Shown here: positions 1-10,959 of the stretch, one piece after another | How the letters are laid out: each line of letters starts with the position of its first letter | Numbering within the stretch: the stretch's first letter is position 1 | Assembly (NCBI GenBank): GCA_030280995.1 | Contig: JASXTE010000010.1 | Coordinates: 19,299,823 to 19,363,822 of the forward strand | Origin: Hemileia vastatrix | Lineage: Eukaryota; Basidiomycota; Pucciniomycetes; Pucciniales; Zaghouaniaceae | Reading direction: 5' to 3' | Length of the DNA stretch: 64,000 nucleotides | The notes under the pieces: model-generated | The model's input: the letters and a program-made list of their open reading frames with translations, nothing else | Databases searched by the model: none | What the model was told of the DNA's origin: nothing | Translations under genes and position numbers: made by a program

Positions 1-1010
1 TGATAAATTTGATGATTTAATTGAGTTTCCTAGTTTAAAATGATTGAATTTTCAGTTTAATGTCTTGGTGGCCCAGTGATAAGTTAAATATATGAATTAA
101 GTTTGCATGGAATACTCCAGTTTAAAGGTCATGGGGGAACAAGATTTTGTAAATCTTTCATTAAAATTGTCCAAAAAATGATTGAATTGCCAGTTTAAGG
201 TCATGGTGGACCAAGCTTTTGTAAGTATTTCATTAAAATTATTTGAAAAATGATTTAATTTCCAGATCAAGGTCATGGTGGACCAATTCCAACACATCCT
301 TCACCCTAAAAAAATCCAACACCAATAGCATCCATGGAATTAATAGTCCAATCTAGGTTTCTGAGGCACCTTCCATCTTTCCATTACAACATTTCCAAAA
401 CAACTTTTATTAAAAACATAACTTTCTAGTTTAAGGTCTTAGAGGACCAAAGAATGATTAACTGTAATTCCTGAAATTTTTTTTAAATATTCAGTTTTAA
501 GTATTGATGGACTAACAGATCCCATATAAAACCAAAAAAAGTCTTCATAATTTTTCAGTTTAAAGTCTTGAAGGACTAGCAGATCCTAAAAAAGCATAAG
601 CTTAAGATCTTGACAATATCTTGAAAACCAGCCAGTTTAAAGTCTTGGGGGAGTAACAGATACAAATTAGGAATAAATTAGGGTCTTGAAAAAATCTTGA
701 AATCCAGAAAGTTTAGAATCTTAGAGGACTAACAGTTCTAAAGTAGCAGTACATAAAAATCTTGAAGAAATCTTGAAAAACAAACAGTTTAAAGTCTTGG
801 AGGACTAACAGAAATGAATGAAAAGTCAGTTTAAAGTCTTGAAGGACTAACAGTAGTGAAACAATGTAAGTTTGATTTCTTGATGGATAAATAAAAAAAA
901 TTCTTTCAGAAATAATATTTAAATTCATTAGTTAAAATATCTTGAAGGAAATATTGAAAAACAGCCAGCTTAAAGTCTTGGAGGTCTAAAAATTATATCT
1001 TGACATAAAA
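1..1010. repeat. Dispersed short-hairpin repeat array, group 1
   Basis: About 14 copies of a short unit occur at uneven spacing of roughly 30 to 80 bases. Each has CAGTTTAA or a close variant followed at once by a 4-base stem, a 6-base loop and the complementary stem. Clean examples are GGTC/GACC at 199-212, 271-284 and 435-448, and AGTC/GACT at 564-577, 793-806 and 835-848. Loops are ATGGTG, TTAGAG, TTGAAG and TTGGAG. Other copies have one stem mismatch. Many are followed by AACAGA. On the minus strand the unit can be read as a V-x-x-D-x-K-L peptide, but no frame stays open. No function is known to me. Confidence 0.75.
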
Positions 1011-1159
1011 TCCAGCATTCATTGAACATTGGTAAACCCATCTTCTATCTTAAATATAATAAAGGAAATGAAATAATTAAAATAAAATAAAATAGAGAAA
1101 AAGAAAATTTAATTTTATATTCTATAAATTCTTTAGTTTTAATAATTTAAATTAATAAT

Positions 1160-1735
1160 TTGTTTGTTTGTTTTTGTTTTTGTTTTTTTTGTTTTTTTTG
1201 TTTTTTGTTTTTTGTTTTTTGTTTTTTGTTTTTTGTTTTTTGTTTTTTGTTTTTTGTTTTTTGTTTTTTGTTTTTTGTTTTTTGTTTTTTGTTTTTTGTT
1301 TTTTGTTTTTTGTTTTTTGTTTTTTGTTTTTTGTTTTTTGTTTTTTGTTTTTTGTTTTTTGTTTTTTGTTTTTTGTTTTTTGTTTTTTGTTTTTTGTTTT
1401 TTGTTTTTTGTTTTTTGTTTTTTGTTTTTTGTTTTTTGTTTTTTGTTTTTTGTTTTTTGTTTTTTGTTTTTTGTTTTTTGTTTTTTGTTTTTTGTTTTTT
1501 GTTTTTTGTTTTTTGTTTTTTGTTTTTTGTTTTTTGTTTTTTGTTTTTTGTTTTTGTTTTTTGTTTTTTGTTTTTTGTTTTTTGTTTTTTGTTTTTTGTT
1601 TTTTGTTTTTTGTTTTTTGTTTTTTGTTTTTTGTTTTTTGTTTTTTGTTTTTTGTTTTTTGTTTTTTGTTTTTTGTTTTTTGTTTTTTGTTTTTTGTTTT
1701 TTGTTTTTTGTTTTTTGTTTTTTGTTTTTTGTTTT
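1160..1735. repeat. Heptamer satellite (TTTTTTG)n
   Basis: Nearly perfect tandem array of a 7-base unit, TTTTTTG on the plus strand, about 75 copies, with one shortened unit near 1551 and degenerate T-rich edges. All frames are open over it because 7 is not a multiple of 3 and the unit holds no stop, so the apparent proteins here are artefacts. Confidence 0.95.
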
Positions 1736-1740
1736 CTTTT

Positions 1741-2280
1741 CTTTTTCTTTGATGTTTAAATGATTTGATATATTTAACATTTAAAATTGAAAAAATTAAA
1801 CTTACAATGAATGATTTTAAATGAAATTATAAAATTTAAAAGATTTTCTAAGATTTAAAAATTTAATAAAAAAGATTTCCTTAAATTTGAAAAGTAAAAT
1901 TAAATTTATAAAGATTCCCCCCAGCCATTTGATGAGCCATACCCCTGAAATCATAACCACATCCAAGTGAGCCTTGATGTGGGACACACAAGAAAAAAAA
2001 AATGGAAAATAAACATAAATGATTTTTGAAACATTTGAAAAAAAACATGATAACAAAAATAGAAATTATCACTGGGTGGGCTCCCTCTAATTTGTAAAAA
2101 TGATTGGAGACCACCAGTGATCATTATCTCTGAAAAAAATTTATTTTAATAATTTTAAAATGAAAATAAAATAAAATTCTAACTAAGAAAATTCAAAATA
2201 AAATTTCATAAATCAATAATAAAATAAAATATAAAAAAAATCCTTGAATATGGCTTCAAATGAGCAGAATTGTTTGAAAT
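1741..2280. other. AT-rich spacer, no gene seen
   Basis: Between the satellite and the second hairpin group I see only AT-rich sequence with short open frames lacking recognisable motifs. Confidence 0.5.
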
Positions 2281-2284
2281 TGTG

Positions 2285-4150
2285 CTGATCCAGTTTATAG
2301 TCTTAGTGGACTTCCTATATAACAAAAACAAAGCCAGAATTCAATTAGAAATAGGAAAACTATGGTAAAAAACATTGTGGGGTAATTGTGTATAGAGAAG
2401 CCAGCCCATCAATTACCCCCAAACCTTCCAGCATGAAATCTAGTTGGTTCCCCTGTGAACACTTCTACCAAAAATAATTACATTCAAACATAATTCTTCA
2501 CCATAAAATTTGAAATATTTAAATTTAATGATCAATAATTTTAATGATGGTTTTAATTTATACTCTCTTGCGGAGTAAATTTTCTTTATGAAATAGTAAA
2601 GTAGTTTATCCTCATTTTGGAGGAAATATTCATAAAAGATTGTAGGTAGTTTATGCTCATTTCAGAGTCAGACTTAAGCACATCTAGTTCCCCTATAGTA
2701 TAAACACTTTATTTGACAAGACAATACCCTCTTCTTCAGAAAACAGCATAACCTTCCAATTTTACCAAAAAATAAAAACAACTAAAGAGCCTGAAGCCCC
2801 ATCTGGCAAGTTAAATTTAATCTTCCAGAAAAAAACATCATAACTTTCAGACCGAAAGAATTCTTCATTCACAAGAACCTTTTGCAAATTTTTCATTTTT
2901 TTTTAAAAAAAAGTTAATTCTTGACTTTTCTTTGGAGAAATAATTTTTCAGATTTTTATGTCTTCTTTTTGACATTCTTCTTCCATTCAAATAAAAAATA
3001 TGGTTCCCTTCTTCGAGAGTCACCTAATTATCATCATCACAATCTTTTGGCCTTTCCAGAGATAAATTTTTTTTTACCAAAATCAAAAAAAGTCCAATCT
3101 GATCCCAAGTTTCATCCATGAAATCCACTTAATAAACATTGAAAGGAGCTTCTCTTTCCCCAAAATTACTAAAAAGAATCAGAAAAATAGTTTGAGCCTT
3201 AATCTTCTTGCTGAATCTGAAATAACCAACACCCTTGGCTCCATAAATATTAAACATCCAGCCATCCATTTTCAAGCCACCAAAACATAAAATATTAAAA
3301 CTTTCCCTACTCTCCCAACACATTAACCCATATTGATCATAAAGATCTAGATCAAAATCCAAACTAGCCAGTCTAACCTCTTGGAGGAGATCTGTCTTCA
3401 TTATCTTTGTTAATAGACATAAGTTCATGCAGTTTATCCTCTTGGTGGAGAAAAGAAACAGAATATTCAACAAAATATATATTAAAATCAGCCAGTTTAT
3501 CCTCATGGGGGAGATAGTTGTCATCTTCATAAGGGTCATCCCAATAATTTTCATTAATTAATTTTTTTTTCTGTTTAACTTCTCTTTCTGGAGGAGTAAA
3601 AAATAAGAGAGTTTTGATAATCTTCAAAAATAATTTTTCTTTGATTTTTAATTATCCAGAAATTTTTAGTTGATTTTGATTTTGATGGTGCAATTTAGCC
3701 TCTTGCTGGAGGTGAAAAAAAAGGGTGTGTTGAGAATATTGAAAAAAAATTTATCTTGATTTTTAATAATCCAGAGATTTTTTAGTTGTTTTTAATTTTG
3801 ACAGCACAGTTTAGCCTCTTGCTGGAGGTCAAATAGAGTAAATTTATATAATTTTTTTTATTGATGTTTTATTTGATTATTCTGAGAATTTTTTTCTCTT
3901 GATGTCAACTTTTTGAAATGCATTTTATAATCTTGCAAGAGGAAGACAGAAATAAAAAAACATAGAAGGCAAACGGAATCTAAAGAAAATAATAGAAGAG
4001 ACAGTAAAAAACTTCATACAGTTTTGAGTAGTTAATCCTCATTTCAGAGAAATTATATTCTTGATATCACTTGGTAGAAACCCGAAAATTTGCCCCAAGG
4101 GAATTTTCATCTATTCCAATAATCACAAAAATAAATCACCATAATTTGTC
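2285..4150. repeat. Dispersed short-hairpin repeat array, group 2
   Basis: About 12 further copies of the CAGTTTA-led hairpin. Here the stem is mostly CCTC/GAGG or CTC/GAG instead of GTC/GAC: clean copies lie at 2610-2623, 3699-3712 and 3815-3828, and partial ones near 3375, 3435, 3495, 3580 and 4030. The copy at 2299-2312 still has the group 1 stem AGTC/GACT. Loops are again six bases (ATTTTG, TTGCTG, TTGGTG). On the minus strand several copies read as L-x-x-E-D-K-L within short open frames at 3129-3627. The array abuts the 3' end of the gag relic at 4136, and the last L-E-D-K-L lies inside it, so the repeats may have arisen from or spread within that element. Confidence 0.7.
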
Positions 4151-5254
4151 CTCCAAAGGACATAAAAAATAAACCACCTTTTTCCAAGATATGAGTGCAT
4201 CCAATTCATGCACCCTATTATCCAATGCCTCTACACTCTTCATTAGTTCAGGGAAAGCATTATCCACCTTTAAAATCTCTTCCTGAGATTTAAACAAATC
4301 CTCTATATATATTCCGAATCCATCATAATAATCCACCTCTTCATTGAAGTTAGTTTCTCCTCCTGATGGTAAAACTAATGAGAAAGTATCCTCTGAATAA
4401 TCCTCAAAATGAACCAGCACCATATATTCCTCAAAATCCAAAAATTCTTCATTAGTGACAGAAATATTTTCATCTTCAGTAACCTCTTCTTTCCCAACAA
4501 AATTTTCATCCAAAACAATATCTTCAGGCTGGCCAAAATCTTCAGGAATAGCTAAATCCAGAATTTCAACATTAACTACATCTTCACCATCATCATTTAC
4601 CTCTCAACCCATCAAAGCATCTCCTGCAGGGTCCAATTCAGTATCAGTCAGGGAATCTAGATAATCCAAAACAGCCTTCATTACCAACTTCATAGTTGGA
4701 ATCCTACTTTCTCTAGTTCTACTTGTCTTCATTAAATTAGCATTTAAAAGAAGATCCCAAAAAACCACTTTAACCTTATCCCCCATAGTATTCAAAAAAT
4801 TATACTTTACTTCATCTTCATGATATATAATACCACAATACAACAGATATTTCATAACCACCTGAAATTTGACAATAAACTGATAATACTGACTAATAGA
4901 GCTGACACCACCTTTAAATTCAAATCTCCTGGAAATATTCATGAGATACTTTAATGAATAAAGCATTGAACACCTCATAATCATCTCCACCTTTAGCTTC
5001 TCCCAATTTTGATCTTTGTAGCCATCCATCTTGATAACCTCTTCTTCCACTTCTCTTCCACCCATAAAAAACCTAATCTGCTTCACCATATCTAAATGTA
5101 AAGCTTTATCCAATCCAGCATCAGGTTCATGCCTAAATAAAAATCCATCCAAATCTTCACCAGTAAACTTGGACCCATCCCAAGATACAATACTTACTGA
5201 TTCCCTAATAGGTACACCAGCAGACAAAACACCAGATACAATAGTAAAAGACAT
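4136..5254 (-). pseudogene. Retrotransposon Gag-like relic with one in-frame stop
   Basis: The minus-strand frame runs from an ATG at 5254 for 216 codons to a TGA at 4604-4606 and then continues open in the same frame to 4136, about 372 codons in all. The first part has a gag-type capsid pattern: WDGSKFTGEDLDGFLFRH, then KQIRFFMGG, then MDGYKDQNWEKLK and a further helical stretch. The part after the stop is very acidic and ends in a short predicted coiled coil. No zinc knuckle or protease follows; the hairpin array begins there instead. Gag proteins form the particle that packages element RNA. I read this as the gag of a damaged or non-autonomous LTR element whose primer site and LTR edge lie to the right. 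The family assignment is by pattern only. Confidence 0.55.
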
Positions 5255-5360
5255 CCCAAAAACATAAGATTAAACCATTATAAGAATATAAGGGTTCTTT
5301 AGATAAGCCTCTTCCAGGCTAAGATAGTACAGATATCAAGTAAGTTTGTTCAAAAGCTAT

Positions 5361-5375
5361 AGAATTTGAACCCCA
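5361..5375 (-). promoter_or_regulatory. Probable tRNA primer-binding site of the gag-only element
   Basis: On the minus strand the bases read TGGGGTTCAAATTCT, beginning with the TGG expected opposite a tRNA CCA end and directly preceded by CAACA, a normal LTR end. It lies about 110 bases upstream of the gag start. The LTR would extend rightward from 5376 (TGTTGGGC on the plus strand). Its outer edge was not found. Confidence 0.5.
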
Positions 5376-6540
5376 TGTTGGGCACTGCCAATGTAGAAAG
5401 ACTCTTACAGTTGCCTTTCTGTAAGAAGAATCAAAGAAAGTTAGATAAACCAAAAAAACCTTATCCCTTTGGGTAAATAGAGAGTTCACAATTAACTAAG
5501 CTATAATGTCTACTTAATTTAAAAAAGACTTGTTGACTGTTTTATAGTTGTTGAATTTGGGATGATAAGGACCTGTCTGAAATAAAATAAAACAGAAATG
5601 CAACAATAAGTTACACCAGAGAATTGATATTTTAAAAGAAAGTGATTTAGATGTTTTTATATTTTATGAATTTTATAAAGAAAGTGATAAATTTGAGTCA
5701 CCCAGGATGAGAGATATCAAATGGTACCCTATATGTTGATATTAGTATAAGTTAATATTGTGTTATGTTAAACATTGTTAAATTTGATAAATATTGATAA
5801 ATTATATAAAAGACCCTTATACTCGAAATTAATATGTCAAAAATATTAAAAGGACTAAGAAATTCTCCTCTTCCTGACCTTCTTAAAAATACTGTACATG
5901 CATATACTCTACAATAATTCAATGATCTAGTAGCATAATCAATTTAATAACCAAATTTTGCCACAGTGACCAAATTTTTCCAGTACACTTTTCTTTTGCA
6001 CTGGAAAATAACCAGAGCAAACTGGAGTGCACCAGATCACCAGAGCTCTGAGGCCATTTCATGAGCACACCACATTGACCAATAATACTAAAAAAACACT
6101 AAATCAACTAAAACACTAAGAAAACAGTAAATTATGATAAAATACCATCAAGACTTAGAATATAAAGAAAAATCTGGGATATCCAATGATAATAATTACC
6201 TTCCAAACTTCCAAATATCAATCCTGATAATCCAGAAAATAGCTTCTAATCTTCCAAAAATAAACCCAAGAGAGCCCCAGAAAATACCCAAAAAAATTGA
6301 GAATCACCCCAAAAATCCAATAAGACCATTTCCAAATCCATAAAAACCACATTCCTGCATTATAATTAATTATAATTCAAAGGTGAACACATTTTCCAAT
6401 AATAAATAAATCTTATTGAGTTTTATTTTTAAAAAATAACCCTTTCTTTTTGATAAAAATATCTATATAGACATCATAAACCCAAAATAGTCTAAAACCC
6501 AGAAAATAACCTAATCCATGAAAATTGAAACCATAAGGCC
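5376..6540. other. Candidate LTR remainder and unassigned sequence
   Basis: Starts at the inner edge of the candidate LTR. I could not find its far end, a second copy, or a coding relic before the RNase H relic that begins near 6560. Confidence 0.35.
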
Positions 6541-6559
6541 TACCCTTATTTGGAATTCA

Positions 6560-7614
6560 CACCGCTGAAGATAAATTTCATCCCAACATGATAAAATATC
6601 TGGAAGCATAAAATTTTTTCCTGGGAGGTAGGTAATAGTAAAATAAAATTCATATAAGTACTAAGCCCGCCTATCCTGATGTCTAGTTAGTACTTTGGAA
6701 GACGTGAAGTATTTCAAAGCATAATGATAAGTTAGGATTTTAAAAGAACACCATTTTTTAAGAAAATGAATAATAGATAATCATTCTTTATCATGAATTT
6801 CACAATTTAATTCTGCTGCAATAAGTTTGTGTGATTCAAATGCAACAGGATGAAAAAATTTGGTTTCAGGATTTAATTAGGATATTACCTCTTCTATAGA
6901 ATAATTGCTAGCATCTGTCTTGACTATTTTAAAGGCTGTAGGATTAAAATGTCAAATAATTGGAGCTGTGGTGAACACAGTTTTCTCTTCTTCAACTTCT
7001 TTTTGTTCCATTTCTGTGAAAAGACAGGGAGTATCTTTTTTAAGAAGAGAAGAAAGATTTGTTATAGTTTTAAGGTAATCTTTTATAAATCTTTGATTGA
7101 AATTCACAAAACCTAAAAACCCCTGTAAGGATTTTAGAGTTGTTGGCTCAGGCCATTCCAGAACTTTTTGAACCTTTTTATCATCCATGACTAAACCATA
7201 AGTGGAAAATGTAAAAGCCAAAAAGTCAAAAGATTTTAGGTGGAATTTGCATTTAGTGTGCTTGGAATAGAGACCTTGTTCTCAAAGTTGAATAAGAAGC
7301 ATTTTGACATGTTTGATATTTCTTCAAAGGTCTTCAAGAAGATTAAAATGTCACCTAGATAGACAACCACAAACTGTTCTAGGATATCTTGGAAGATATC
7401 ATTGACAAAATTTTGAAAAGATTATGGTGTGTTACATAATACAAAGGGCATTACTAAATATTCAAAACTACCAAACCTGGTTTGAATTTCAGTTGAAGGT
7501 TCATGACCTTCCAAAATATGTATAAGATAGTAAGCACCTCTGAGCTTAATTTTAGAAATGAAATTAGCACCATTAAACAATGTAAGAAGTAGTGAAATAG
7601 GAGGAACTGGATAA
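6560..7614 (-). pseudogene. Gypsy-2 reverse transcriptase (C part) and RNase H relic
   Basis: Reading leftward from 7614 the degenerate translation gives the RT sequence LFNGANFISKIKLRGAYYLI, then FGSFEYLVMPF, then VVVYLGDILIFLKTFEE. The catalytic Y-x-D-D is changed to YLGD, so the enzyme is dead. After that comes the thumb/connection LQGFLGFVNFNQRFIKDY in a clean stretch at 6952-7221. RNase H follows with KTDASNYSIEEV, HPVAFESHKL, AELNCEIHDKE and, to about 6560, LTRHQDR and YLPGK. The order and wording match Ty3/gypsy polymerases of fungi and plants. At least three stops and a frameshift are visible. Confidence 0.75.
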
Positions 7615-8172
7615 TATTAGAATATTTCAAATAGTTAGTTTAGATAATTTCATATTTCTTTATTTTCATTTCTTGCTCTCAGTTACTAAATATCAAAGTA
7701 TTTAGTTTAGAAAATTTCATATTTCTTTAGTTTTTGTCACTTGATCCTTGCTATTAAAAGTTGTGGATGATCCTGTAACTTGTGTTGATTCCACTAATTA
7801 AAATTCATAGTAACATACAATACAGTAGACCACATAATATAAACAATCCTTCATTACAGTCTGTTAAATCATCTTCTGTCTCTTTGTACAATTACTAAGT
7901 AACTTCTATGTCCACACTTGATTTGAGTAGGTTAGGGAAACACTTCAGCAGCTTCAGCTTTCTCTCTACATGTTTCAATATTAGTAGTCAGTACTTACGC
8001 TCTGTAAAAGGTCAGCACACTAGATCATCATCTACATTGTATCCAGAGGACTCACATAACTTACTCCTCACTTAGGGTAGCACAACACTTCAGCAGCTTC
8101 AGCTTTCTCTCCACGTGTTTCAATAATAGTAGAGAGTACTTACGCTCTGTAAAAGTTCTCTATCTTCTGATT
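7615..8172 (+). repeat. Copia-A 5' LTR (558 bp)
   Basis: Begins TATTAGAATATTTC and matches 12512 onward. The 3' third holds two copies of a roughly 145-bp unit (CTTCAGCAGCTTCAGC ... CTCTGTAAAA). The normal TG start is TA here, as in the other copy. The exact inner edge is uncertain by a few bases. No convincing primer site follows; TATCAG at 8176-8181 is a weak candidate. Confidence 0.8.
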
Positions 8173-8200
8173 AATTATCAGTACCACTCAATCACAACAT

Positions 8201-9270
8201 GGAAAACTATAAAATCTGTGATCTTGTGAATGCACTTGAAGCTTGGAATGACTGAATTATTAGAGACAATAAATATGTCTCCTGGGTGGCTCACATGGAA
8301 AGTATCCTGTTTGAGAATGACCTATGGGAAGCGACTGAAACTGAATTCATAATCACTCACTGTGAAATACAGGGAGCGGACTTGTTAGCAAGTCCACAAC
8401 CTTGGACTCAAATTCACCACAGATTGAAAACACATTGAGCTATTGACAAAGGAGCCATACAATCAGGGATGAACACCAGTCAGAAGAACAGCTTTAGGTA
8501 GGTCTTCAAGTAGAGTTCAGTATGAGTTCAGTCTGAGTTCCATCTGAACTCTGTCTGAGTTCAGGTTGGGGACTTGCTAGAAAGTCCATCCCTTATATTG
8601 CGTAGTGACTACTACCAAAAAAGAAGATGGCACCATAGTCACAAATTCTGGTGCAAATGAAATTAAGAAAAAACAGAAAACCAACATGAGAGCTTAATCA
8701 CAGATCCTACACCATCTTGATCACAATAACACAATGTTCATCTGGTATAATCCTGAACTGAAAGGAAACCCTTATAAAACTTGGATAAAAATGAAAGAGA
8801 ATAATGCTGAGATAAATAAATTCAATAAATCTGCTGCACTTTAAAGCCTAAATGAGTTAATTTTCAGGACTGACCTTAAAAACTTTGTTTAAGATATAAA
8901 AAAAGTACTTAAAAATCATACAAAAACCAAAATTAATTACAAAGGCAACATGGTAGCAACTAAAATAATAATGAAACTACCGTAAAAATATCAACCTAAT
9001 GCTCAAAATATACTATCTTCCAGAAAAGTGAAAATGAAAAATGTACTATCAGTTCCAGAAAATTGAGCAAGTTCAAAAAATCAAACACAACAAGTCCAAA
9101 GAATCAAAGAGTGAAGAACTTGTTGCTAACGACACTAAAGCTGACTTGTCAAAGTCAAAGAAACTACAAAAAAATTCTCTTACTGCAACAAACTTGGCCA
9201 TCTTGAATCAGAATGTTGGGAAAAAGTTGGCAAAACAAGCTGGGTAGAACTCAGCAATCAATGGAAACTC
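8201..9270 (+). pseudogene. Copia-A gag relic
   Basis: Opens with an ATG at 8201 reading MENYKICDLVNALEAWND, resembling the gag start of copia elements, and soon meets stops. Near 9170 a frame gives YCNKLGHLESECW, a retroviral CCHC zinc knuckle (CX2CX4HX4C). Its first cysteine has become phenylalanine, and it lies in a frame shifted from the open stretch 9041-9247. Gag would bind and package the element RNA. The gene is broken by many stops. Confidence 0.6.
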
Positions 9271-9273
9271 AAG

Positions 9274-9798
9274 ATGTCAAATAAAAACAAAAATGGAGAA
9301 AGCACAATGATAGCCCAAAATCAGTATGTACTCACCTCTATGATAAAAAACCATCAAAATCTAAAGCCAACTCTTGACTCAGGAGCCACTTCATCAATGA
9401 TTAGAGATCAAAAGCATTTCATTTCATACCGAGTTACTGATTTTGACATAATTATGGGGAATAAGAACAATAAGTGTGTTGGGGAAGGAAAAGTGAAACT
9501 GGTGGAAGGGAATCACTCTATTATTCTATCAGCACTTCATGTACCTAATTTAACGTATGACTTTATATCTAAAAATGATTTCTGGAGGAATAACTATCAA
9601 ATTACCTACGTTAAAAATCCGGAACACTGCATCATCAGCAACAAAAAACCCAAATTTCATTGTGATGTAGAAAATAACCTTTATAAAATGAGAGGTATTC
9701 TAAAAAGAGAAGATTCAGCATTTATCAGTTCCCTCAGAACATGGCATAATTGTCTTGGACATTTGAACTCCAGTTATGTTAAAGCTTCAGTAGATTAA
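9274..9798 (+). pseudogene. Copia-A protease and pre-integrase domain
   Basis: A 174-codon open stretch. The protease motif TLDSGATSSMI is intact (D-S-G), followed by the typical ALHVPNLTYDFIS and, near the end, the GAG-pre-integrase zinc-binding pattern TWHNCLGHLNSSYVK (H...H). The aspartic protease would cut the polyprotein in the virus-like particle. A stop at 9796-9798 separates it from integrase, which continues after a frame change. Confidence 0.75.
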
Positions 9799-9815
9799 AC
9801 ACTCTCTGATGAAAT

Positions 9816-10941
9816 TTGTTCTGTGAGATTTATGAGATGACAAAAGCAAAAAAATTGCCATTAAAAGGTTACTTCCCGACACCATCAAAACCACTTGAAG
9901 TCATTCATTCAGATCTAAGTGGACAAATATTGTCACTGTCAAACTCAGGATATGAATACTATATCAAAATTAAGGACAGACTCACCTCAACAAGAGAAAT
10001 TTATCTCCTTAAAACCAAAGACAAAGAATTGGGTAAATTAATTGAGTTTAAAAATAAATTTGAAAACCTGTGCAAAACAAAAATCAAAACTCTGGTAACA
10101 GATAGTGGTGGAGAATACTGCTCAAATGAATTTGAAAGATTCCTAAAAGAAAATGGTATAACACACCAAGTCACTGCACCATATAAACCAGAGCAAAACC
10201 CAATAAGTGAAAAAGGAAAATGGAAAACCACTGAAAAAGCACAAGCCTTACTATTTTAATCTGGTCTTCCGTTAAAATACTGGGGGGAAGCTGTAACCAC
10301 AGTAGTATCTTTAAAAAACATAACTGTCAGAAAAGCATCAAAAATGAAGTCTCCACATGAATCAATTACTGGTTAGAAACCAAAAATTGACCATCTTCAT
10401 CTTTTTGGGTGTCTATCCATAGAAAATATCTCAAAACAACTACAAAAGAACAAATTCAGTCCAACAGGCATCAGATGCATACCATTGGGATATTCTGAAG
10501 GTAACAAAAACTACAAAATTAATGAACATAGAAATGAAAGAAATCTTCTTTACTCACAATGTGGTGTTCAAGGAGGAAGTATTCCCGATGAAAGACAAAT
10601 CAAGTCTGATGGAATCCTTCACTATCCTAAATATTCGAACAATGAACACTGAAAGTGTAATTCAAAATCATGAAGAAGATGAATTATTTGACGCAGTTGA
10701 ATCCCAACCCAAAGTTTCACCTGAGAACCCAACTAGATGCCTAATTCTTAGACTAGGACCACCACCTGAAGAAAAAAATAAAGAAAGTGAAAGACAAGGA
10801 CCTACCCTCAGATCACACACGAGGAACTTATTCTGGGACCTTGAAGGGGAGCATCATGCTCTTATTAACTTTTTCAATAGACAAATAATTGACCTGGAAA
10901 ACTTCAAAAAGGAAATGAGTGGAAGTCAAAATTCAAATTGA
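9816..10941 (+). pseudogene. Copia-A integrase relic
   Basis: Continues with CEIYEMTKAKKLPLK (second half of the zinc domain), then the catalytic core VIHSDLSGQI (first D), VTDSGGEYCSNEF (second D) and NPISEKGKWKTTEKA. At the position expected for the third acidic residue the sequence reads ISEKG, so the glutamate appears kept. A stop after QALLF at 10257-10259 interrupts it. The later part KMKSPHESITG and HLHLFGC is the usual copia integrase C-terminal pattern. The stretch 10522-10941 is the variable linker before RT. Non-functional. Confidence 0.7.
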
Positions 10942-10959
10942 ATTGGCACCATTAACTAA

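Noticed and set aside
1139..1780. Long open frames on both strands over the T/G heptamer array
   Set aside because: They are translations of a tandem heptamer without stop codons. No coding signal exists.
3129..3554. Minus-strand frame downstream of the gag relic as a possible gene
   Set aside because: It crosses hairpin repeats, overlaps another open frame and shows no family pattern. Kept only as part of the array description.
1..4150. Repeats with spacers that could recall a CRISPR array
   Set aside because: Units are degenerate, spacing is irregular, there are no cas genes, and the setting is a eukaryotic genome.
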